DNA from: CBDAPI01 sp965248635
GTDB taxonomy: Bacteria; Acidobacteriota; UBA6911; RPQK01; CBDAPI01
Assembly (NCBI GenBank): GCA_965248635.1
Contig: OZ252114.1
Location: 1,550,001-1,614,000, forward strand
Direction: 5' to 3'
DNA length: 64,000 bases
In this document: positions 37,525-46,379 of the stretch, piece by piece
How the letters are laid out: every line of letters starts with the position of its first letter
Position numbering within the stretch: the stretch's first letter is position 1
The notes under the pieces: generated by a model
Told to the model about the DNA's origin: nothing
Seen by the model: the letters and a program-made list of their open reading frames with translations, nothing else
Database searches by the model: none
Program-made: the position numbers and the translations under genes

Positions 37525-38781
37525 CTATCGCTGAGAAGGACCCGTCCTTCCCAAAACGGAGTATACGTCCACCACCCGTTCTCCACGGCAGACGAACATC
37601 CGGTCGAAGCAGTTGACACTCATGTCGAGGTTCGACATAACCAGCTCAAACTGGTCACCGAGCTTCGGCTCGCGGTCGGCTTCATCCCATTCGAGCATGC
37701 CGTACTCAGCACCGGCGCCTCGCACACGGAGGTCGGGACGGCCCTTCACCATGTCGGTGGGTTTCGTCATCGACTTGTTGCCCGCATCGATGGCGGCCTG
37801 TTTCGGATAGTGCTTACTGATTACCGTAGTCAACACGGTCAGCGCAAGCCCGAAATCGTCATAAGTTGGGTCACCGTCTTTACTCCCGATGCGGCTATAA
37901 ACGGAATCCATCAGCGCGTAGGAGCCGGCTTGGAGTTCGGTCAGACCGTCTTGCCGCTCACTGTCAATGTTGTAGCTGCCCGTGCTGCCTCCGGTCACAA
38001 TCTCGACCGGGATACCTGCTTTGCGGCAGAGATGCACCGATTCCATCAGCATGTCCACGCGCTCATTGGAGACGCGCCATCGGTCCGCCCAGCCCTCTGT
38101 GTGGGAAGCCTCGCCGGAGTATCCCATCAAGCCGGCCAGACGCAGATGTTTCTTCTTCATGACCCGCTGGCTCAGTTCGAGGCCTTCCCGTCCGGGCATG
38201 ACCCCCTGTCGTCCCAGTCCTACATCGTGGTCGACCACGACGTTGAACTGGACTTTGTTCGCAGCAGCCAGCTCTTCAAGCTGGTCTACGATCAGCGCGT
38301 CCTCGACCACGAACATGAAGCTCGGGTCCTTTCTAGTCAAAGCGACGATGCGGCTGAATTTGTTGGGACCCACTGGCGGGCAGGTCCAGAGAATGCCGGG
38401 CAATCCGGCGCCAATCATGAGCTCGCACTCGGAGATCGTGGCACAGGACAGCCCAATCGCCCCAGATTTGATCTGGCGCCTGGCAACGTCGGCGCTTCGA
38501 TGCACTTTCACGTGGGAGCGTACGTTCATTCCGCTTCGCTTGCACTGATCTGCCATGGTTTTCAAGTTTTTCTCGAAGACGTCCAAATCGAGGACCAGGT
38601 TCGGCGTGGGAAGCTCGCGCTTTGTCAGGCCTGAGAAATCTCCGCGCTTGACCTTCGCTTCAAGCTCAGCGTGTGTGTAGGAGCGCACTCGGGTGGCCGC
38701 GATAAGAGATGCTACCGAACCCGTGCCGGCCAGTGAGCCGCTGGCAGCCACGGCGGAGAGAAAGGATCGACGGGAAAGCAT
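37525..38781 (-). CDS. Tat-exported D-threonine aldolase-like PLP enzyme (alanine racemase N-domain)
   Basis: 418 residues from ATG 38781 (GGAGGT four bases upstream). It opens with a twin-arginine signal, LSRRSFLSAVAASGSLAG. The fold III PLP barrel begins at LPTPNLVLDLDVFEKNL. The cofactor Lys is Lys92 in RSHVKVHRS, matching RPHxKTHKS of D-threonine aldolases, and further blocks are CATISECELMIGAGLPGIL, FNVVVDHDVGLGRQG and GGSTGSYN. The C-terminal D-threonine-aldolase-like domain ends near CFDRMFVCRGERVVDVY. D-threonine aldolase splits D-beta-hydroxy amino acids into glycine and an aldehyde. The gene follows the dehydratase gene by 88 bp, so the two are probably co-transcribed. Confidence 0.85.
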   Translation of the reverse strand: MLSRRSFLSAVAASGSLAGTGSVASLIAATRVRSYTHAELEAKVKRGDFSGLTKRELPTPNLVLDLDVFEKNLKTMADQCKRSGMNVRSHVKVHRSADVARRQIKSGAIGLSCATISECELMIGAGLPGILWTCPPVGPNKFSRIVALTRKDPSFMFVVEDALIVDQLEELAAANKVQFNVVVDHDVGLGRQGVMPGREGLELSQRVMKKKHLRLAGLMGYSGEASHTEGWADRWRVSNERVDMLMESVHLCRKAGIPVEIVTGGSTGSYNIDSERQDGLTELQAGSYALMDSVYSRIGSKDGDPTYDDFGLALTVLTTVISKHYPKQAAIDAGNKSMTKPTDMVKGRPDLRVRGAGAEYGMLEWDEADREPKLGDQFELVMSNLDMSVNCFDRMFVCRGERVVDVYSVLGRTGPSQR

Positions 38782-38869
38782 AGGAACCTCCGGTGGTTGA
38801 TCGTGGCTATTATAGCGGCTCCAATCCTGCTTGGAAGTCGCCCGGGAGAGACTGGAAGCTGGACCGCGC

Positions 38870-40081
38870 TCAGCCGATGCGAATCTTCTCGATCTTTTTT
38901 TCGTCCACGCTGAACCCCAGGCCTGGACCCTCTGGAACGACCAACTCTCCATCGCGTACATCGGCGGGCGGGTCAATCAAATCCTGTGTCCAAGCGTGGT
39001 CGGGCCTTGAGCCGGGAAACTCCTGCAACAGCAAGTTGGGAATCACGGCGCAGACATGCGTTGCTGCCCGGACCGCAACCGGACCCAGCCATCCGTGCGG
39101 CGCCATCTGGACCCCGTAGCTGTCGGCCAGAACCGCCATCTGATAGGTTTCCAGAATTCCGCCGTCATTGCCCACCTCGGGCTGCAGGACCTTCAGCACT
39201 CCCGTGTCGAGCCATTCCTTGGCTTCTGCGACGGTGCGATGCATCTCGCCGACCGCCAAGGGAATCGAGGTCCCGGCGGCCACCTTGGGCAGCAGCTCCG
39301 GGCGCCCGCGCTGGGTCGGCTCCTCGAAAAACAGCGGATCGAAGGGCTCAAGCAGCTTGGCGGCGGCGATCGCCGATTCGACACTGGTGTAGCGTCCATG
39401 CGCGTCGATTGCGATTCGCATCTCCGGACCCACCGCGTCATGAATGGCCCGAACTTGCTCGATTTCTTTTTCTAAGGTTGAAGTCGGAGGGGCGCCAACG
39501 TCGACGAAGGGGTCCCACTTGAACGTCTTGAACCCCATCTCCTTGGCCTGAACAGCGCTTTCAACGCGGGAAAGAGTGTCGCGGCCGGTAAACGTGCTGT
39601 GGTTGGCGTAAAGCGGAATTCGCTCACGCACCTTGCCGCCCAGCAAGCCGTGGATCGGAAGACCCGCGACTTGCCCGAGAATGTCCCACATCGCGATCTC
39701 GATCGTGGAAAGGGCAGCGAACCACTCGAGGTCCGAGCCTCGCGGCCAGAAACGCTGCCGCAGAGCTTCGATCGCAAGCGCATCCGAGCCCTGAAGCTGC
39801 TGGCCGATCCCGCGGACGAGGTCGGGGATCTTAAGCTTGCCTTTCTCCAGCATCCAGGCGTAGCACTCGCCATAGCCGATGACCCCCTGGTCGGTACGCA
39901 CGCGCGTCCAAACCCAGGGGTGTTGCGCCGGATCGGAACGCCCATGCAGGACCAGCGGCTCTACCACGCTGATCTTGACACGCGGAGCGTTTCGTTTCGC
40001 TGCCGCTGCGAGTTTACCTCCAATGGCGGCGCCGCCGACAGCGGAGGCTGTCGAAAGCCACTCTCTTCTGGTCATGTTCAT
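38870..40081 (-). CDS. Tat-exported enolase-superfamily dehydratase (mandelate racemase/galactonate dehydratase group)
   Basis: 403 residues. The N-terminus MTRREWLSTASAVGGAAIGG is a Tat signal; an ATG two codons earlier is equally possible. The enolase N-domain (TDQGVIGYGECYAW) is followed by the barrel domain. The motifs are KTFKWDPF, AIDAHGRY (metal Asp with the catalytic His two residues on), LFFEEPTQRGRP (metal Glu), PLAVGEMH (third acidic ligand) and QMAPHGWLGP (second His). The DxH pattern is that of acid-sugar dehydratases such as D-galactonate dehydratase. Substrate unknown. Export of such an enzyme together with a PLP aldolase is unusual but does occur in Acidobacteria-like genomes. 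Confidence 0.88.
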   Translation of the reverse strand: MNMTRREWLSTASAVGGAAIGGKLAAAAKRNAPRVKISVVEPLVLHGRSDPAQHPWVWTRVRTDQGVIGYGECYAWMLEKGKLKIPDLVRGIGQQLQGSDALAIEALRQRFWPRGSDLEWFAALSTIEIAMWDILGQVAGLPIHGLLGGKVRERIPLYANHSTFTGRDTLSRVESAVQAKEMGFKTFKWDPFVDVGAPPTSTLEKEIEQVRAIHDAVGPEMRIAIDAHGRYTSVESAIAAAKLLEPFDPLFFEEPTQRGRPELLPKVAAGTSIPLAVGEMHRTVAEAKEWLDTGVLKVLQPEVGNDGGILETYQMAVLADSYGVQMAPHGWLGPVAVRAATHVCAVIPNLLLQEFPGSRPDHAWTQDLIDPPADVRDGELVVPEGPGLGFSVDEKKIEKIRIG

Positions 40082-40315
40082 GGTTTACTGTCCATGTGCT
40101 GCACGCTGTTCTTTATGGTAACGAAGATGGCAGCGACTTTGGAGCACTCCACGCCTTCAGCGGCAACTGTGCTAACCTCTTCTCGTCCCGTCCTGGAAAT
40201 AAATGAACCCGGATGGACTCCCAAATCTGCTAGCAGCTTGAAGAAGCGTTTGACCCGCTTCTCGACAGTTGCCGGGCAGAATGTAGTGACGATATCAACA
40301 AGAGGCTAAAACAAA

Positions 40316-42274
40316 GTGCCGTTCGTCGCCAGACAAATGCTTCTGGGGCTGGTGCTGATCGCCCTGTCATCCAGTGTCCTACTGCTTTCCGACATGGATC
40401 GCCGTAAGGCGGGGCTTCTTGGTGCGCCCCGCGTCGCACTGTTGCAGTACGCCTCCCAGCCGGCGATTGACGAGAGCGTCTACGGCATGATTGATGGACT
40501 CGCGGAAGCTGGATTCATCGACGGAGAAAACATCGCCATCCAGCGTTACAACGCCGAAGCAGAGATACCCAACCTGAACTTGATCGCTCGCGAGATCGCC
40601 GGCGGCGCTTTTGATCTGATCCTCACCTCGACGACACCGGCTCTGCAGGCGGTCGCGAACGCCAACCAGCAGGGCAAGTTGCCCCACGTCTTCGGGCTCG
40701 TTGGAGACCCTGGCGGCTCCGGGGTTGGGATCAGCCGGGAGGATCCGCTCGATCACCCCAGTCACCTGGTTGGACTGGGCACGATGATGCCGGTGGAGGA
40801 AACGTACCGTCTCGCGCGAGGGCTGCTGCCGTCGTTGAGAGTGGTCGGCGTTGTCTGGAACCCGGCGGAAGCCGCTTCCGAGGCGAACACGAGGGTGGCG
40901 CGAGAGATTTGTCAAGAGCTCGACATCGAACTACTCGAATCGAACGTTATTAACTCGTCGGAGGTCTACGAGGCGGCTAGTTCGCTTGCCTCCCGAGGAG
41001 CCGAGGCGTTCTGGGTAGGTCCGGATATTGTCGTCCTCGGAGCCCTCGACTCGTTAGTCGGCCTTGCTCGTAAGGCGCACATTCCAGTGTTCACCAGTAT
41101 CTCGGGTAGCGCCAAGCGTGGAGCGCTCTTTGATCTGGGACCGGACTACCACGAGATCGGAAGGGAGACCGGAGCGCTGGCGGCCAAAATCCTGGGGGGC
41201 ACGGATCCGGCCACGATTCCCGTCAGGAACACTCCCACCTCGAAGCTGCTGATCAACAAGACTGCGCTGGAGGGTCTGCGAGACGCCTGGCAACTCCCCG
41301 AGGACGTTCTACAGAAGGCCGATGTGGTCATCGATGGGACGGGACTCCATGAAAGAACCCGGCCGCTGTCGAAGACCTGGAAAGTCAACCTCCTCAAGTA
41401 CGTTGAGATCGAGGATTCCGAAGACGCCGCGCGGGGAGTGCTTGCGGGTCTGCAAGCATCCGGACTGGTCGAGGGACGCGACTATCAGGTGAAGGGCTTC
41501 AGTGCCAATGGTGACATGGCCACGGTTACCGGGCTCGTGGATGCCTCCGTGACCGACGGCGCCGATCTGCTGATCACCCTCTCCACGCCAACGCTTCAGG
41601 CGGCCCTGAGTCGAGCTCGCGGTTTGCCTGTTGTGTTCACGCTGGTCGCCGACGGGGTCACGGCGGGAGCCGGACGGAGCGACGAGGATCACCTGCCCAA
41701 TGTAACTGGCGTGTATGCGCATGGCGCGTACGATGAGGTAATCGCGGTCTTGAGGGAATGCCTACCGTCCGTGCGTGCGGTGGGTACGCTGTTTGTCCCG
41801 TCCGAGGTCAACACGGTGTACCACAAGGACATGATGGTTGAGGCAGCGAACGCGGCCGGGATTGAAGTTGTGGCCGTACCCGTAACATCGAGTACGGAGA
41901 TCGTTGACGCGGCGATGTCTTTGTGCAGCCGTAGAATCGATGCTCTCTGCCAGGTTGGCGGCAACCTGCTAGGCTCATCGTTCAGCAGCATTTCTCGAGC
42001 TGCGCGCCAAGCCAAGCTACCGGTCTTTGCCTTCCTCAGCACGCAGGCGCAGCAAGGGGCCGTGGTGGTGGTGGCGCGGGACTACTTCGACGGGGGGCGC
42101 GAGGCCGGCCAGCTCGCCGCGCGGGTCATGCGAGGGGAGGATCCTGCCTCCCTCCCCTTCCAGCCCCTGCAAACCACCAGAACTATTGTGAATCTCAAGG
42201 CGGCACGCGATACCGGACTGACCATACCGTCGACTCTGATCCAGCGGGCCGACGAGATTCTTGGTCGTCAGTAG
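40316..42274 (+). CDS. Double-domain ABC-type substrate-binding protein (PF04392 duplicated)
   Basis: 652 residues with an N-terminal signal or anchor segment (MLLGLVLIALSSSVLLLSD). Two copies of the ABC_sub_bind fold lie in tandem. The first (about 38-340) has VALLQYASQPAIDESVYGMIDGL, LILTSTTPALQAVANANQQGKLPHVF and YHEIGRETGALAAKILGG. The second (about 370-650) has VNLLKYVEIEDSEDAARGVLAGL, LLITLSTPTLQAALSRARGLPVVF and YFDGGREAGQLAARVMRGEDP. Single-domain relatives are periplasmic binding proteins of ABC importers, but no permease or ATPase genes are nearby. A sensory or scavenging role, or an orphan importer component, is possible. The ligand is unknown. Confidence 0.88.
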   Translation: MPFVARQMLLGLVLIALSSSVLLLSDMDRRKAGLLGAPRVALLQYASQPAIDESVYGMIDGLAEAGFIDGENIAIQRYNAEAEIPNLNLIAREIAGGAFDLILTSTTPALQAVANANQQGKLPHVFGLVGDPGGSGVGISREDPLDHPSHLVGLGTMMPVEETYRLARGLLPSLRVVGVVWNPAEAASEANTRVAREICQELDIELLESNVINSSEVYEAASSLASRGAEAFWVGPDIVVLGALDSLVGLARKAHIPVFTSISGSAKRGALFDLGPDYHEIGRETGALAAKILGGTDPATIPVRNTPTSKLLINKTALEGLRDAWQLPEDVLQKADVVIDGTGLHERTRPLSKTWKVNLLKYVEIEDSEDAARGVLAGLQASGLVEGRDYQVKGFSANGDMATVTGLVDASVTDGADLLITLSTPTLQAALSRARGLPVVFTLVADGVTAGAGRSDEDHLPNVTGVYAHGAYDEVIAVLRECLPSVRAVGTLFVPSEVNTVYHKDMMVEAANAAGIEVVAVPVTSSTEIVDAAMSLCSRRIDALCQVGGNLLGSSFSSISRAARQAKLPVFAFLSTQAQQGAVVVVARDYFDGGREAGQLAARVMRGEDPASLPFQPLQTTRTIVNLKAARDTGLTIPSTLIQRADEILGRQ

Positions 42275-42559
42275 CAAACACGCGCACTCCCGATGGGGCC
42301 ATAGAGGCCCAGACGGCGCCGCTACCCGCCCGACTCCGGGACCGGAATAGAGGCGGAACCGTAAATCTTGCCTGCCTTCACCGTCGCCACCGGCACCAGT
42401 TTGCGGTAAGTTCCATTCTCATTCCGACTGTAATTCCTGTAACAACTGAAATTACAGTATACAGTACATGGGAAATGTTGGGGAAGCGTTCGCCTTGCAT
42501 CTAGACCCGCGGCGACGGCAATGCGACCCGTGGGACTTCCACCACGGGCTGCCAGACCC

Positions 42560-43282
42560 TCACGTGCCTGCGTCAAGGCTCCTGGGTCCAGTCACTCCAC
42601 CTTCCGAGCGCGCGAACTTGCCGTTCCGGAAGAAGTGGATGGCCTGGTCGATGACCCTCGGATCGTTCATGATGAAAGTGTGGCCTCGTGGGACGGTGAG
42701 AAAGTCCGCCATTCCTTCCAGCCGGGCCTCCTCGAGCGTGACCTTGCCGTGGCTTTCACTATTAAGCAGTCTGGAAAGCGGGTTGATGACCTTGTTCCCG
42801 GCGATAACACCCACGATATAGTCGACGGGTCCGAGTCTAGCGGCAACGCTGTCAGTCCCAGCCCGAAGCTGTTGACCAGCAGGCCCGGTCGCGGCGCGGA
42901 ACAGCTGACTGTCTCCCAAGCGGTTTGCAAGTTGGCTGCCCTGATTGGGCGGCGCCAGCATCACCACCTGTCCGAGGTTGGCGTGGAGTTTGTGGCGGGA
43001 AAGAAGTGCTCTGACAACAATTCCACCCAGGGAGTGGGTGAGAAAGTGAACCCTTCTCGCGTGATCCTCTATCTTGCGGCCCAGTTCAGAGTGGACGGCT
43101 GCAGCCAGCTGCTCTATCGGCTTGCTGCGGGACGGGTAATGGATGTTGATCACGTCGAATCCGGCGGACTTCAGTCGCAGCTGGGGAATCGCCATGGAAA
43201 GTCGCGTTCTGCCCAGGTCATGCAGCAGCACTACGTAGTCCTGGGACGAAGAACGCTTCATCTGGCTTGTCTGGTGATCCAT
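42560..43282 (-). CDS. Alpha/beta hydrolase (lipase/PGAP1-like)
   Basis: 240 residues; an internal ATG at codon 8 (43261) may be the real start. The fold begins DYVVLLHDLGRT (oxyanion region), continues FDVINIHYPSR, and has the nucleophile elbow VHFLTHSLGGIVVRALL with Ser in T-H-S-L-G. MLAPPNQGSQLAN is typical of the PGAP1/lipase group, and the catalytic His is in VPRGHTFIMND. Cytoplasmic by absence of a signal. The likely reaction is ester hydrolysis of a lipid or small ester. It stands alone. Confidence 0.87.
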   Translation of the reverse strand: MDHQTSQMKRSSSQDYVVLLHDLGRTRLSMAIPQLRLKSAGFDVINIHYPSRSKPIEQLAAAVHSELGRKIEDHARRVHFLTHSLGGIVVRALLSRHKLHANLGQVVMLAPPNQGSQLANRLGDSQLFRAATGPAGQQLRAGTDSVAARLGPVDYIVGVIAGNKVINPLSRLLNSESHGKVTLEEARLEGMADFLTVPRGHTFIMNDPRVIDQAIHFFRNGKFARSEGGVTGPRSLDAGT

Positions 43283-43919
43283 ATAGTCGGGCTAACACAT
43301 CGGCATCAAGCTGCCCGCCGAATGAACCGATGCTATCACGGAGTCGACGGCTCAAAGAGCTATTGTTAAATCTTGTGTATGGCATAGCCGCAGAGATCTT
43401 GGGTGAAAATCCCATGTTGCCGAGGCAGCCGTCTTCAGTTTGCGATTTTTTCCTTCGTAGATTTTGTCACTCGGACATTATAGATACCGAAGGCTCGCTG
43501 ATCAGGTCCCAGCGCCGGCTGGAGTTGATGCCAGAAGAGGGGTCTCAGATCAGGGTCGGGTGATGCGTTGGACGAGTCCGCGCTCAACGTCTTTCCAGTA
43601 CAGAAAGGGTTGAGATGAGCACTTCTGCCTCTTCCAAGTCCCAGCTGAAGCTTGTGGATCGTCTCAGGCCCCGTGGACACTTTGTGACCTGATGGCGACA
43701 GAGTCTTATGTGGAAACCCCATAACACGCTCGGGGTCAGGTCGCAGTGTTCCAAAGGTTGCGACGCAGGGGCTAGACCCCATCATCCGCGGGGCGTATTA
43801 TTTGGAAACAAAGCACAGATAGCGGACTTATCTGGAAACCAGATAATCAATCGTTGGGCAGCACGAAGACATGGTGGTTTACTTACGAGCCTCGAACCCC
43901 CGACCTGCGAGGACCATGA
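43283..43919. other. Gene-free stretch with IS21-like terminal repeats
   Basis: No convincing gene. It contains three copies of TTATNTGGAAAC (see the repeat entry), a pattern known from ends of other IS21-family elements, so an IS of a different subgroup may once have ended here. Confidence 0.4.
43706..43839 (+). repeat. Three short direct repeats TTATNTGGAAAC
   Basis: Copies at 43706-43717 (TTATGTGGAAAC), 43798-43809 (TTATTTGGAAAC) and 43828-43839 (TTATCTGGAAAC), all in the same direction and spaced 92 and 30 bp. Multiple terminal repeats of this sort are the IstA-binding sites of IS21 elements. No matching transposase remains nearby. Confidence 0.55.
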
Positions 43920-44312
43920 ATGGCTAAATCCCCAGACCCAACAGATGCGATCCGGAGCCAGGCCGTCACATTTCCCGGCGTAGCGAAGGGAACGTCCTGC
44001 ACTCAAAGTGCGTTCAAGGCTGGCAAGGGCACATTCCTGTTCATCGGCCCTGGGCCGAAGAGGCAGGGATTCAAGGCAATGTTCAAACTAAAGGCCTCTA
44101 TGCCGCAGGCGCTGAAGCTGGCCGCGGAACACCCGAAGCGGTTTGAGGTGGGTTCGACTGCTTGGGTAACCGCCCGTTTCACCGCCGAGGAACCCTTGCC
44201 CAAGCGGATTTGGGAAAAATGGCTGGCGGAGTCCTATGAAGTGACGTGCGGAGCAGGCCAGAGGGCAAAGAAGGCAAAGGGAACGAACAAATCCCGAGCG
44301 AACTCAGGGTGA
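43920..44312 (+). CDS. MmcQ/YjbR family protein
   Basis: 130 residues. The CyaY-like YjbR fold is indicated by VTFPGVAKGTSCTQSAFKAGKGTFLFIG, MFKLKASMPQALKLAAEHPKRFEVGSTAWVTARF and PKRIWEKWLAESYEVTCG, followed by a Lys/Arg-rich tail (KKAKGTNKSRANSG). The family is widespread, small and without a proven activity; DNA binding has been proposed for MmcQ. GAGGACC precedes the ATG. It is a single small gene followed by attC-like palindromes, the arrangement of an integron cassette, but no integron integrase is in the window. Confidence 0.85.
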   Translation: MAKSPDPTDAIRSQAVTFPGVAKGTSCTQSAFKAGKGTFLFIGPGPKRQGFKAMFKLKASMPQALKLAAEHPKRFEVGSTAWVTARFTAEEPLPKRIWEKWLAESYEVTCGAGQRAKKAKGTNKSRANSG

Positions 44313-44421
44313 GTCGCCTGCTTGAACTTTATGGTCGCAAACGGAAGTCGACAATACGGCCACGGTCGCCCGTGTCCTTGGCAGAGTGAGACAGGCGGCT
44401 ATAGAACAGTATTGTCACTCC

Positions 44422-44463
44422 TGTGCTGCATAACACGCGCATGAAGCTGGCATGCGCGGTGGG
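44422..44463. repeat. Strong palindrome, possible attC-like site 1
   Basis: CGCGCATG, a 7-base loop AAGCTGG, then CATGCGCG form a perfect 8-bp stem, preceded by ATAAC and followed by GTGGGTGCAGTT. The outer AAC/GTT boxes give it an attC-like layout. It could equally be a terminator-like hairpin, although no T-run follows. Confidence 0.4.
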
Positions 44464-44498
44464 TGCAGTTGATACGAGCGCGTGTTGGAATCAAAGAT

Positions 44499-44557
44499 GA
44501 CCTAACGTTTGGTGCAGCTGGCGAGCGAGCGCACGCAGCTTATGCGCAGAGTTATAT
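44499..44557. repeat. Imperfect palindrome, possible attC-like site 2
   Basis: Starts ACCTAAC (fits RYYYAAC) and ends GTTATAT (near GTTRRRY). The two arms (GCAGCTGGCG and CGCAGCTTATGCGC) are partly complementary over about 59 bp. It lies between the YjbR gene and the next small gene, where a cassette boundary would be. Confidence 0.4.
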
Positions 44558-44569
44558 GGACTGGAACTC

Positions 44570-44724
44570 GTGAGATTGCTAAACGCTAATGTCGTCGTCA
44601 CGGGCAGTGTCCTCGGCCTTCTTCTTACCGTAGCGACAGTCGGTGTGACCTCCAATGAATATTTCCACGAGTCGAGGTGGGATCCTGACCATCCGCAGCA
44701 TTTGAGCAACTACAGGCGGGTCTC
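44570..44724 (+). pseudogene. 5' part of a small membrane-protein gene split by IS21 copy 2
   Basis: Starts at GTG 44570 (RLLNANVVVTGSVLGLLLTVATVGV, a membrane or signal segment) and continues ESRWDPDHPQHLSNYRRVS to the 6-bp target site GGTCTC. Removing IS21 joins it in frame to 49131 onward (AWGWPLYWAVDEPWKD). Function unknown; such short membrane proteins are frequent cassette cargo. Confidence 0.7.
44719..44724 (+). repeat. IS21 target-site duplication, left copy
   Basis: GGTCTC, repeated at 49125-49130 on the other side of IS21 copy 2. Confidence 0.85.
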
Positions 44725-44849
44725 TGATTTCGCTATCGTAAATGTGACCCGGATTGGGGCGAGTGATCGAGTAAAAGTGACCCACCCCAATCAGACCTCT
44801 GTTCTAGTTTTGTTCAAAAGCAAAACGAACAACTGGAACGGAGGCCGGA

Positions 44850-46379
44850 GTGATTGGGATGGACCAGTACGAGCTTATCAGAACAGCCCACCGCGTATAC
44901 GGAAAGAGCATCCGAGAGATCCGTCGGGAGACAGGTCATCATCGGGAAACGATTCGCAAAGCCTTGAAAGGATTGGAGCCCAAGTACCGACGCCGAAAGC
45001 CAACCAGATGCCCGGTCATGAATCCGGTGGAAAAGATCATCGAGGGCTGGCTGCTGGGAGACCGGGATCGGCCGCGGCGTCAGCGTCACACGTCTCGCCG
45101 GATCTGGGATCGGCTGGTCGAGGAGTACGGATTTGGGGGAGCCGAGTCGACGGTGCGGCGCTGGGTGCGGGAGTGGAAGGCGGCTCACGGCTACGGAGGC
45201 AAGCAGGCGGTGGTTCCACTGGACCCGGAAGTGGCCCGGGAGGCAGAAGTAGACTGGGGGACAGCCTGGGTCGAGATGGCAGGGGAGCGGCGGATGGTGA
45301 AGCTGTTCATGATGCGCTCACGCTACTCGGGCAAGGCCTTCGTGAGAGCCTATCCCTGGGAGCGTCAGGAGATGTTCTTTGACGCCCACATGCGAGCCTT
45401 TGCCTACTTCCAGGGGATCTTTCGGACCCTGGTGTATGACAACCTGAGCCCCGCGGTGAAAAAGATTCTGCGGGGCAAGAAACGAGTGGAGCAGGAACGC
45501 TTTGTCTCCTTTCGCAGCTACTACACGTACCAGGCCCGCTTTTGCACTCCGGGATTAGGCCGAGAGAAGGGTGGAGTGGAGGGCCTGGTCGGCTTTGCGC
45601 GGAGAAACTTCCTGGTGCCGTTGCCCCGAGTCAAAGACTTCGAACAGCTCAACCAGATGCTCTTGGAACGCTGCCAGAAGTATGGCAGTCACCGGATTGC
45701 GGTCCGGGAAGATGATCGAACTGTCCAGGAGCGATTCGAGTCGGAGAGATCGCGACTGCTGCCCCTGCCCCAGCGCCCCTATGACAACTACAAGCCGCTG
45801 CGAGTGAAAGTGGATCTCTACCAGACGGTGCGAGTGGACCGCAATCGCTACTCCGTGCCCAGAGCGTATGTGGGTCGCTGGGTGTGGTCGCATGTGAGCT
45901 GCTGGAAGGTGGAGGTGTTTGCAGAGGATCGGAAGATCGCCGAGCACGAGCGAGTTTTTTCCAACAGCAAGTGGAAGATCGATTCGCTGCACTATCTGGA
46001 TCTGCTCCAGCAGCGGCCTGGATCGTTTGAAAGTGCCCGGCCCATTCTGCAGTGGCGAGCCCGCTGGCCTGCGGACTACGAGGTGCTGCTCGCCAGGTTG
46101 CGCAGCCGCCTGGGCGAGAACTCCGGCACTCGAGAGTTTATCGGCATCCTGGGCTTGCATCAGCGCTATCCGGAAACACTTGTCGAAAAAGCAATTACCC
46201 GGGTGCTGGAGCTGCAATGCCCGAGCCTGGCTTCGATCCGGCACTGGATCCGCTACCAGGAAAGTTCCAGCCGCTCGATCAAGCCCCTGCCAGCCCAGCT
46301 GATTCCGGGGATCACGGACCGTCGGGTCGAGAGGATGGCTGTGGCGAGCTTCAATGCCTTGCTGGGGAGTAGGCGATGA
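44850..46379 (+). CDS. istA: IS21 transposase IstA (copy 2)
   Basis: 509 residues, identical to copy 1 (27939-29468). Helix-turn-helix at the N-terminus and the DDE positions in EVDWGTAWVEM, LVYDNLSPAV and EKGGVEGLVG. Its TGA overlaps the istB ATG. Both termini and both genes of this copy are intact, so it is the likely source of mobility, although IS1380 now sits in its 3' non-coding part. Confidence 0.96.
   Translation: MIGMDQYELIRTAHRVYGKSIREIRRETGHHRETIRKALKGLEPKYRRRKPTRCPVMNPVEKIIEGWLLGDRDRPRRQRHTSRRIWDRLVEEYGFGGAESTVRRWVREWKAAHGYGGKQAVVPLDPEVAREAEVDWGTAWVEMAGERRMVKLFMMRSRYSGKAFVRAYPWERQEMFFDAHMRAFAYFQGIFRTLVYDNLSPAVKKILRGKKRVEQERFVSFRSYYTYQARFCTPGLGREKGGVEGLVGFARRNFLVPLPRVKDFEQLNQMLLERCQKYGSHRIAVREDDRTVQERFESERSRLLPLPQRPYDNYKPLRVKVDLYQTVRVDRNRYSVPRAYVGRWVWSHVSCWKVEVFAEDRKIAEHERVFSNSKWKIDSLHYLDLLQQRPGSFESARPILQWRARWPADYEVLLARLRSRLGENSGTREFIGILGLHQRYPETLVEKAITRVLELQCPSLASIRHWIRYQESSSRSIKPLPAQLIPGITDRRVERMAVASFNALLGSRR

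Noticed and set aside
42322..42480. Minus-strand segment (NYSRNENGTYRKLVPVATVKAGKIYG) as an integrase N-terminus
   Set aside because: The resemblance to integrase leaders is vague, and no catalytic part follows on that strand.
43435..43785. 116-codon minus-strand frame in the gap before the YjbR gene
   Set aside because: Composition is not protein-like, there is no ribosome site, and it overlaps the IS-like terminal repeats.
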